This document shows positions 1-5,503 of a stretch of DNA of 6,175 nt, in pieces (position 1 is the stretch's first letter; every line of letters begins with the position of its first letter). Under the pieces are notes generated by a model, which was not told the DNA's origin, did no database searches, and saw nothing but the letters and a program-made list of their open reading frames with translations. Source of the stretch: an uncultured Lachnospiraceae bacterium (GTDB taxonomy: Bacteria > Bacillota > Clostridia > Lachnospirales > Lachnospiraceae); contig CAMPAP010000037.1 of the NCBI GenBank assembly GCA_946631935.1, positions 1 through 6,175 on the forward strand. Direction: 5' to 3'. The translations under genes and the position numbers were made by a program.

Positions 1-2514
1 AATGAAAGCATCTTCCGTCAGGAAGGCTGGCATTATGAATATGATGAAAACGGAAAACTTTCCATTAACGGTGTTGTATATAACGAGATGAAGGGAGCAA
101 GATCATCTGCTGAAGATATCATTTCCTCCGAATCCATGTTTTCTCTTTATCCCGATAATGCATACGGTGTTGAGTCAGGCGGAGATCCTGACTGCATACC
201 CAATCTTACCTATGAGCAGTTTCTGGATTTTCACAGAAGATATTATCATCCGTCGAATTCATATATTTATCTGTACGGTGACCTGGATATGGCAGATACC
301 CTGGACTTTATTGACAGGAAGTATCTTTCAAGATTCGATGCTCTTACTATAGATTCATCCATAAAGAGACAGGATACATTTTCCGCTCCTGTAAAGGTAA
401 TGAAGCAGTGTCCTTTGTCATCCGGGGAAAATGCCGATGAGAATACATTTTTCTCCGTTAATTTTGCATTCGATATCGATCCTGATATAAGAGAAAGGAT
501 AGCTTTTGATATCATCGATTATGCCATGATGTCATTTCCCGGTGCTCCCCTTCGCAAAGCTTTGATAGAGCAGGGTGTTGTGGGTGATGCATACAGCAGA
601 TATGAAACATCCGTACTTCAGCCTTATTACAGTATTATCGGAACCGATGCTCCCATGGGCATGGAAACAAGGTTTGGAATGCTCGTGACTGAGACCATAC
701 AGAATATCGCAAGAAACGGTCTTGATAAGACTGCTTTAAGAGCTGCCATCGATTCCTCGGAGTTTCGCTACAGAGAGGCGGATTTTGGCAGATATCCCAA
801 GGGGCTTATGTACGGGCTTAATATGTTCGATTCATGGCTTTACGATGAGACCAAGCCTTTTGAATATGTACAGCTTAATGATGTGTATGCTTTTCTCAGG
901 GAAAATATCGATACCGGATATTTTGAGAAGGTTTTAAAGAAATATCTTGTGGGAAACAAACACAGAAGTTATGTTACCGTAAGGCCCACAGAAGGATATA
1001 TGGAGAAAAAGGAGTCTGAACTCAGAAGAAAGCTTGACTCCATCCAGAATTCCTTAAGTGAAAATGAAAAAAAGAAGATAGATGATATCTTCGAATCACT
1101 TGAAAGGTTCAGAAATTCCGAAGATTCCGAAGAGGCTCTTAAATGCCTTCCTCTTCTGAAGAGGGAAGATCTTAAAAGGGAAGCTGTTCCCATTAATAAT
1201 GAGGTATCAGAATCGGAAGGCTCTGTATTTGTATATCATGATGAAGAAACCAGAGGTATCGGTTATCTGAGATTTGCCTTTAAATGTGACGCCGTAGGTT
1301 CCGATCTTATCCCGTATATCGCTCTTTTAAGAGATACCCTGACCCTCGTGGATACGGATCTTCACAGATATGAAGAGCTTGGACCTCTGATAAACCTTGC
1401 AATGGGCGGATTTGCCGTTTCAACGGAGTTTTATAACAAGGTGGGAGTATTTGATGATTTTACTCTTACCTTTGAAGCAAAAGGAAAATTCTTTGAAAAC
1501 AAACTGGATGATGCGTTTTCATTAATAGATGAGATCCTGATGACATCGCGTTTTACGGATCTTAAGAGGCTGAAGGAAGTCCTTAATGAGATAAAAAATA
1601 ACCTTCAGTCAGCATTTCAGGGTTCCGGTCATGTTATCGCAGCAATGAGAGCCTGTGCGTCTCTTTCCTACGGTTCTGCTACCAAGGATCTTCTTGACGG
1701 TCTTGAATACTACAGATTTATCTGCGGAATACTTGATGATTTCGATACAAAGGCAGGAGAAGTGACCGAATGCCTCCAGTATGTTCTCGGACTTATCTTA
1801 AGGCCCGAAAATCTTATCCTTGATTTTACCGGAAGCCGGAATACTTTTGAAAAGATCAAAGAAAAAGCATTTGAATTAAAGGGAAGGCTTTATACCGAAA
1901 GGCACAGACCTCCCAGGAAGGCCCTTAGACTTGTCAGTAAAAATGAAGGATTTACCACCTCCGGCCAGGTTCTGTATGTGTGCAGGGCCGGCAGATATGA
2001 CAGACACGGTCTTAAATATAACGGAGCCTTAAGGGTTCTGAAAAACTATCTGAGTTATAATTACCTGTGGGTCAATGTCAGGGTAAAAGGCGGAGCATAC
2101 GGAGTCATGAATAATTTCGGTAATTCCGGACTTGCATTTTTTGTATCATACCGTGACCCAAACCTTACAAAAACCGTCGATGTATATGAAGGGGCAGCAA
2201 GCGATGTTGCAGCCTTTGATGCGGATGAGAGGGAAATGACCAAGCTTATCATCGGTACGGTAAGTGAAATGGATATCCCCATGAGTCCGCAGGCAAAGGG
2301 AAGCAGAAGTTTTGCGGTCTATATGTGCGGAGACAGTTTTGAAAATATCCAGAGGATCAGAAATGAGGTGCTTGACTGTACGCCTGAGGATATCAGGAAG
2401 TGCTCCGAATATATAAGAGAGTTCATGTCGGATAACAAGCTCTTCGTTGTCGGAAATGAAAAGATCATAACAGATAATGCAAAACTTTTCGGCAAGATCG
2501 AGAACCTGCTGTGA
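1..2514 (+). CDS. M16C zinc metallopeptidase, presequence protease (PreP)-like, 5'-truncated by the window
   Basis: The reading frame is open from base 1, so the Met at 88 is internal; 837 residues are visible. Before that Met the frame already gives conserved family sequence (QEGWHYEYDENGKL, then GVVYNEMKG). The Glu of NEMKG (codon 85-87, visible residue 29) matches the third zinc ligand of PreP; the HxxEH motif should lie just upstream, outside the window. Further PreP landmarks are SGGDP (59-63), YYHPSN (81-86), the central M16C-associated hinge with CLPLLKREDL (about 350-390), and RVKGGAYG with Arg694 and Tyr700, followed by SYRDPN. The family is usually about 970 residues, so about 130 are missing here. 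PreP-type enzymes are clamshell peptidases that degrade unstructured peptides inside a closed chamber. I see no signal peptide in the visible part; a cytoplasmic site is inferred. The gene ends with in-frame tandem stops TGA TAA. The family call is firm; the natural substrate is unknown. Confidence 0.93.
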   Translation, partial: NESIFRQEGWHYEYDENGKLSINGVVYNEMKGARSSAEDIISSESMFSLYPDNAYGVESGGDPDCIPNLTYEQFLDFHRRYYHPSNSYIYLYGDLDMADTLDFIDRKYLSRFDALTIDSSIKRQDTFSAPVKVMKQCPLSSGENADENTFFSVNFAFDIDPDIRERIAFDIIDYAMMSFPGAPLRKALIEQGVVGDAYSRYETSVLQPYYSIIGTDAPMGMETRFGMLVTETIQNIARNGLDKTALRAAIDSSEFRYREADFGRYPKGLMYGLNMFDSWLYDETKPFEYVQLNDVYAFLRENIDTGYFEKVLKKYLVGNKHRSYVTVRPTEGYMEKKESELRRKLDSIQNSLSENEKKKIDDIFESLERFRNSEDSEEALKCLPLLKREDLKREAVPINNEVSESEGSVFVYHDEETRGIGYLRFAFKCDAVGSDLIPYIALLRDTLTLVDTDLHRYEELGPLINLAMGGFAVSTEFYNKVGVFDDFTLTFEAKGKFFENKLDDAFSLIDEILMTSRFTDLKRLKEVLNEIKNNLQSAFQGSGHVIAAMRACASLSYGSATKDLLDGLEYYRFICGILDDFDTKAGEVTECLQYVLGLILRPENLILDFTGSRNTFEKIKEKAFELKGRLYTERHRPPRKALRLVSKNEGFTTSGQVLYVCRAGRYDRHGLKYNGALRVLKNYLSYNYLWVNVRVKGGAYGVMNNFGNSGLAFFVSYRDPNLTKTVDVYEGAASDVAAFDADEREMTKLIIGTVSEMDIPMSPQAKGSRSFAVYMCGDSFENIQRIRNEVLDCTPEDIRKCSEYIREFMSDNKLFVVGNEKIITDNAKLFGKIENLL

Positions 2515-2527
2515 TAATGCAAATTAC

Positions 2528-2532
2528 GGAGG
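2528..2532 (+). promoter_or_regulatory. Shine-Dalgarno site (GGAGG) that fixes the DUF4349 gene start
   Basis: A GGAGG lies 8 bases before ATG 2541. It supports that ATG over the upstream in-frame GTG at 2511, which overlaps the peptidase stop and has no ribosome site. Starting at 2541 also puts a basic MKK directly before the signal-peptide hydrophobic core. Confidence 0.85.
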
Positions 2533-2540
2533 AATATGTT

Positions 2541-3674
2541 ATGAAAAAAGGAAACATGATCATAAGATCACTTGCACTTGCAACACTTGGAGTAATGCTT
2601 ATAACAGGCTGCGGAAGCAGTTATGACAGTGCTTCTTACCAGGCAGTGCCTGCATATGAGGACAACGCCAAGACCACAGGGAGCTCTTATTATGATGAAG
2701 CCGCCGACTATAATATGGTATCTGAGGAATCGATCGCCGATTATGATTACGGAATGGGAGATGGTTCTGATGCGGATGTATCAACTCCTTCGGTAATGGA
2801 TACCAGCCGTAAGCTGATAACAACCGCAAATCTTTCCGTTGAGACCAAGGAATTCGACAAAATGGTTTCCGATATTGAGAATTATGTTAATTCAAACGGA
2901 GGATACCTTGAGAGTATTAATCTTTATAACGGAAGCCGTTATAACGGAAATGTTGTTGAAAGACATGCAAGTCTTACCGTAAGGATCCCTGCAGATAAGC
3001 TTGACAGTTTTCTGACTGAGGTGGGTAATGCAGGTAATATCACTGACAGATCCCAGAGCGTTGAAGATATCACTCTCAGTTATGTTGACATGAAAGCTCA
3101 TAAGGAAACTCTTCAGGGTGAGGAAGAAAGACTCCTTGAGCTCCTTAAGAATTCAGAGCGTATTGAGGATATGATCGTTCTTGAGGATAAGCTTGCTGAT
3201 GTGAGATATCAGATCGAGAGCATGGAGAGCCAGCTCAGGACCTTTGACAATAAGGTGAATTTTTCAACTGTTTATATGAATGTTGATGAAGTTGTGGACT
3301 ATACACCCGTTGTATACGAAGAGCCCACTCTTTCTGAGAGGATGAAGGAAGGCTTTACCGATACACTTGATGATATTAAAGAATGGTGTGAGGATTTTGC
3401 CGTATGGTTTGTTTCAAACATCATTTATCTCATCATATGGGCGATCATTATCTTTGTATTTATCAGATGGATCATCTATATGGCATCCGACAAGAGAGCC
3501 GCTAAGAAAGCCGAAAAACTTGCCAAGAAGCAGAAGGCTCAGTATGAAGCTTACCAGAATACCATGAACGGCCAGGCTCCCGCGAATGCCCAGCCGGCTC
3601 AGCCTGCCCAGTCCCAGCAGCCCCAGCCCGCTCAGCCTCAGCCCGCCGGTAATTCTGAATCTGAGAAAAAGTAA
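2541..3674 (+). CDS. DUF4349-domain lipoprotein with C-terminal membrane helix
   Basis: The protein has 377 residues from ATG 2541. It opens with a lipoprotein signal peptide: MKKGN, a hydrophobic core (7-22) and lipobox I-T-G-C with Cys24 as the predicted lipidation site. Residues 25-88 are a low-complexity linker rich in Asp, Tyr, Ser and Glu. Residues about 89-285 look like DUF4349 (it begins RKLITTANLSVET), including a likely coiled coil at about 180-240 (KETLQGEEERLLELLKNSE). A transmembrane helix follows at about 289-308 (WFVSNIIYLIIWAIIIFVF). A strongly basic stretch (KRAAKKAEKLAKKQK) and a Pro/Gln/Ala tail (345-369) follow. By the positive-inside rule the domain is outside and the tail is in the cytoplasm. 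The family has no established biochemical role; an envelope function is inferred from topology only. The gene starts 26 bases after the peptidase, so co-transcription is likely. I see no convincing terminator after its stop. Confidence 0.88.
   Translation: MKKGNMIIRSLALATLGVMLITGCGSSYDSASYQAVPAYEDNAKTTGSSYYDEAADYNMVSEESIADYDYGMGDGSDADVSTPSVMDTSRKLITTANLSVETKEFDKMVSDIENYVNSNGGYLESINLYNGSRYNGNVVERHASLTVRIPADKLDSFLTEVGNAGNITDRSQSVEDITLSYVDMKAHKETLQGEEERLLELLKNSERIEDMIVLEDKLADVRYQIESMESQLRTFDNKVNFSTVYMNVDEVVDYTPVVYEEPTLSERMKEGFTDTLDDIKEWCEDFAVWFVSNIIYLIIWAIIIFVFIRWIIYMASDKRAAKKAEKLAKKQKAQYEAYQNTMNGQAPANAQPAQPAQSQQPQPAQPQPAGNSESEKK
3573..3647 (+). repeat. Low-complexity GC-rich tract encoding a Pro/Ala/Gln tail
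   Basis: This in-gene tract encodes residues 345-369 of the DUF4349 protein, made of irregular PAQ, QPQ and QPA units. It is clearly richer in C and G (CCC, CAG, GCC codons) than its surroundings. The unit pattern is imperfect, so it is a degenerate repeat and not a clean microsatellite. It probably forms a disordered cytoplasmic tail. Confidence 0.8.
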
Positions 3675-3684
3675 AACAACGGGT

Positions 3685-3837
3685 GACGCAATAAAAAAAG
3701 TTCGACGTCGAGGAGCTTGCGAGAAATGCATTCGCCTGGCCTGAGTGAAACGAAGGCCTGCGACAGGAACTAAAATAATGGTTAATTGCATTTCCGCCTG
3801 GCGACGCAGTAAGGAGACTTTTATCTTTGGGACAGGA
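3685..3837. repeat. Mosaic of short direct repeats in the gap before era; candidate dispersed intergenic element
   Basis: Three short modules each occur twice within about 150 bases. TGCATTCGCCTGGC at 3727-3740 recurs as TGCATTTCCGCCTGGC at 3787-3802, differing by two inserted bases. GACAGGA occurs at 3762-3768 and 3831-3837. A 20-base module starting GTGACGCAATAA (3683-3702) resembles one starting GCGACGCAGTAA (3801-3820), with 14 of 20 positions the same. The modules are in a different order in the two halves, so this is not a simple tandem duplication. A perfect palindrome TCGACGTCGA lies at 3702-3711. I see no protein-coding gene here. That it is a repeat family scattered through the genome is inference. 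Confidence 0.5.
3732..3763 (+). other. Imperfect hairpin inside the pre-era gap
   Basis: TCGCCTGGCCT (3732-3742) pairs with AGGCCTGCGA (3754-3763) around an 11-base loop. The stem has 9 Watson-Crick pairs, one T-T mismatch and one bulged C. No T-run follows (the next bases are CAGGAACTAAAAT), so it is not a standard intrinsic terminator. It is more likely a structural part of the intergenic repeat, or an mRNA processing or stability element. Confidence 0.45.
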
Positions 3838-3850
3838 CCCGCGTAGGTAA
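3827..3850 (+). other. Possible leader mini-ORF before era (7 codons, TTG start)
   Basis: TAAGGAG at 3810-3816 is the only good Shine-Dalgarno-like sequence upstream of era. Ten bases later a TTG opens a frame reading (M)GQDPRR and stopping at TAA 3848-3850, in the same frame as era and 15 bases before its ATG. Ribosomes ending there could restart at era. This rests only on spacing and could be chance, because the AAGGAG sits inside the repeat region. Confidence 0.15.
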
Positions 3851-3858
3851 ATTATATT
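3829..3858 (+). promoter_or_regulatory. Weak candidate promoter just before era
   Basis: GGGACA (3829-3834), 18 bases, then TATATT (3853-3858) form a mediocre sigma-A-like pair. Transcription from it would begin at or within a few bases of the era ATG, giving an almost leaderless mRNA. The -35 match is 4 of 6 and the local sequence is AT-rich, so chance is a real alternative. Confidence 0.2.
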
Positions 3859-3865
3859 AATTGGT

Positions 3866-4762
3866 ATGTCACAGAAAAAATCAGGATTTGTCGGCGTTAT
3901 CGGTAAAGCTAACGTTGGCAAATCCACCCTTATAAACAGAATAATAGGCCAGAAGATTGCAATAACTTCACCCAAGCCACAGACTACCAGGAAAAAAGCA
4001 AGAGGTGTTTTTACCGACGAAAGAGGGCAGATAGTATTTCTTGATACTCCCGGTATCCATAAATCCAGAAGCAAACTGGGCGATTACATGATGTCCTCTG
4101 CATGGAGTTCTTTTGCCGATGCGGATGTGGTCCTTTGGCTTGTTGAACCTTCGGATCACTTTACAGATACCGAAGAGCTTATCTGTACCAAGCTTAAAAC
4201 ACTTGATTGCCCCGTTCTTCTTGTTATCAACAAGACGGATACCATCTCTAAGGACAGACTTTTGGAGTTTATCGCTTCTTACAGCACGCATATGGATTTT
4301 TCCGAGATCGTTCCGGTTTCTGCTCTTAAAGGCAAAAATGTTGATGATCTTGTGGATACCATATTCAGATATCTTCCGGAAGGCGAGCCTTTTTATGATG
4401 AGGATACCATAACGGACCAGCCTGTTAAGCAGATCGCTGCAGAGATCATAAGGGAAAAAGCTCTTATGTGCCTTGGGGAGGAGGTTCCCCACGGACTTGC
4501 CGTTGCTGTGGACTCCATGAAGTACGATAACGGTCTGTACAATATCGATGCAACCATTTATTGCGAGAGGGATTCCCACAAGGGAATGATCATCGGAAAA
4601 GGCGGTTCGAAGCTGAAAGAGATAGGATCCAAAGCAAGACCTGAGATAGAAGAGCTGTGTGAGAGCAAAGTTTTTTTAAAGCTTTGGGTCAAGGTAAAAA
4701 AAGACTGGAGAGATTCTGACATACAGCTTAAGAACTTCGGATTTGACAGATCTCAGTTGTAG
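3866..4762 (+). CDS. era: GTPase Era (ribosome small-subunit assembly)
   Basis: The 298-residue protein has the usual Era length and both domains. The GTPase domain (about 6-175) shows G1 GKANVGKS (13-20), the switch region PQTTRKKARG (38-47), G3 DTPG (60-63), G4 NKTD (122-125) and G5 SALKG (152-156). The C-terminal KH domain (about 200-295) has the RNA-binding GxxG as GKGG (244-247) in IIGKGGSKLKEIG, and ends in the typical VKVKKDWRD...LKNFGFD. Era binds near the 3' end of 16S rRNA, at the inner membrane or in the cytoplasm, and couples GTP hydrolysis to 30S maturation. All key residues are present. ATG 3866 gives the standard N-terminus (SGFVGVIGKANVGKST) and the frame is closed by TAA 3848 upstream. 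No Shine-Dalgarno site lies at normal distance, which is unusual beside its neighbours. recO follows 34 bases downstream. Confidence 0.98.
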   Translation: MSQKKSGFVGVIGKANVGKSTLINRIIGQKIAITSPKPQTTRKKARGVFTDERGQIVFLDTPGIHKSRSKLGDYMMSSAWSSFADADVVLWLVEPSDHFTDTEELICTKLKTLDCPVLLVINKTDTISKDRLLEFIASYSTHMDFSEIVPVSALKGKNVDDLVDTIFRYLPEGEPFYDEDTITDQPVKQIAAEIIREKALMCLGEEVPHGLAVAVDSMKYDNGLYNIDATIYCERDSHKGMIIGKGGSKLKEIGSKARPEIEELCESKVFLKLWVKVKKDWRDSDIQLKNFGFDRSQL

Positions 4763-4786
4763 ATCGTTAAATATCGTAAATACGCC

Positions 4787-4790
4787 GGGA
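4787..4790 (+). promoter_or_regulatory. Weak ribosome binding site supporting the recO start
   Basis: GGGA (within CCGGGA) lies 6 bases before ATG 4797. It is weak but is the best site near the gene. It favours this ATG over TTG 4743, which lies inside the end of era, has no ribosome site, and would add an 18-residue extension with no resemblance to RecO. Confidence 0.5.
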
Positions 4791-4796
4791 TCAGTT

Positions 4797-5444
4797 ATGA
4801 ATGATTTTTTTACATGTACCGGAATGGTCTTAAGGAGCAGACCTGCCGGTGAAAATGACAGACTTATAACTCTGCTTGCAGGTGCCGAAGGTAAACTCAG
4901 TGTATTTGTAAGAGGCGCGAGGAGACCATCCTCGCGTTTTTCTGCGTCTTCCGAGAGCTTTGCTTTCGGAAGTTTTAAGCTTAGCCGGGGTCAGAGTGCT
5001 TACTATATGAACGATGCCGATATATCAAACTATTTTGAAGAGTTCAGAACCGATATAGAGCTTGCCTCATATGCATCATATTTTGCTGAAGTCTGTGATT
5101 ATTACTGCGTTGAAGGAGATGATTCAACACAGATGCTGGGACTTTTGTATGCATCTTTTCTTGCTCTTAACAATCCTGTTTTTTCCCATAGATTCGTCAG
5201 ATGCATATTTGTGCTTCGTTCCATTGTCATAAACGGAGAATTTCCCGGACTTCCCGCGGAAAGGGTCTTTAATGATGCCGTTGTTGCAGCCGTAGAGCGT
5301 ATTGAAAAAGCGGATCTTAAGAATCTGTTTTCTTTTAAACTGGCTCCAAATGCAGAGGATGAACTGTTCAGACTTACCACGGATTATGAAAAGCGCTTTA
5401 TGGACCGTAATTTCAAATCCCTTGAAGTGCTTGATTCACTGTGA
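4797..5444 (+). CDS. recO: DNA repair protein RecO, short form without zinc ribbon
   Basis: The protein has 215 residues from ATG 4797. RecO helps load RecA onto SSB-coated single-stranded DNA in the RecFOR pathway and anneals complementary strands. The N-terminal OB-fold (about 1-80) is clear: FTCTGMVLRSRPAGENDRLI, then GKLSVFVRGARRPSSRF. A helical domain follows, with YFEEFRTDIELASYASYFAEV and FVRCIFVLRSIVINGEFPGL, and the C-terminus RNFKSLEVL (204-212) is family-like. Many Firmicute RecO proteins carry CxxC...CxxC after the NGEFP segment. Here residues 153-203 contain no cysteine and the insert is replaced by a shorter, probably helical stretch, so the protein is roughly 25-35 residues below the usual 240-250. 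It lies 34 bases after era, as in many Firmicutes, and ends with in-frame tandem stops TGA TAA. The identity rests on the N-terminus, length and position. Confidence 0.9.
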   Translation: MNDFFTCTGMVLRSRPAGENDRLITLLAGAEGKLSVFVRGARRPSSRFSASSESFAFGSFKLSRGQSAYYMNDADISNYFEEFRTDIELASYASYFAEVCDYYCVEGDDSTQMLGLLYASFLALNNPVFSHRFVRCIFVLRSIVINGEFPGLPAERVFNDAVVAAVERIEKADLKNLFSFKLAPNAEDELFRLTTDYEKRFMDRNFKSLEVLDSL

Positions 5445-5450
5445 TAAAAT
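5422..5450 (+). promoter_or_regulatory. Candidate extended -10 sigma-A promoter for glyS
   Basis: TTGAAG (5422-5427, 4 of 6 to TTGACA) and TAAAAT (5445-5450, 5 of 6 to TATAAT) are separated by exactly 17 bases. The TG dinucleotide of an extended -10 lies at 5442-5443. The -10 overlaps the tandem stop of recO. Transcription would start near 5457, leaving a leader of about 47 bases before glyS. The pattern is good but not experimentally shown. Confidence 0.45.
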
Positions 5451-5490
5451 TTTTATCTGTGTGTAGTTTTGCATTACTTTTTATTCCAGA

Positions 5491-5495
5491 AAGGA
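5491..5495 (+). promoter_or_regulatory. Shine-Dalgarno site of glyS
   Basis: AAGGA lies 8 bases before ATG 5504, favouring that start over the second in-frame Met at 5516, which would place the site 20 bases away. Confidence 0.7.
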
Positions 5496-5503
5496 AAAAT
5501 AAC

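Noticed and set aside
88..90. ATG 88 as the peptidase start
   Set aside because: The frame is open and conserved upstream of it, including the zinc-ligand Glu in the codon directly before it.
2511..2513. GTG 2511 as the DUF4349 gene start
   Set aside because: It has no ribosome site and would put ten extra residues, including two Glu, before the signal peptide.
3732..3763. Intrinsic terminator after the DUF4349 gene
   Set aside because: The stem is imperfect and no T-run follows it on either strand at the right distance.
3685..3837. CRISPR array or insertion-sequence end
   Set aside because: Only two diverged copies of each module exist, with unequal spacing and changed order, and no transposase or terminal inverted repeats are visible.
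3414..4074. Long open frames on the minus strand across the end of the DUF4349 gene, the gap and the start of era
   Set aside because: They lie opposite two clear genes, have no ribosome site, and their Arg/Ser/Ala-rich composition is what the reverse of the GC-rich tail and repeat would give.
3968..4579. 203-codon minus-strand open frame inside era
   Set aside because: It is fully opposite the complete, motif-rich era gene and resembles no protein I recognise.
4743..4745. TTG 4743 as the recO start
   Set aside because: It would overlap era by 20 bases, has no ribosome site, and the extension is not RecO-like.
5445..5503. T-box or other riboswitch before glyS
   Set aside because: The gap is only 59 bases, AT-rich, and shows neither a long hairpin nor a terminator.
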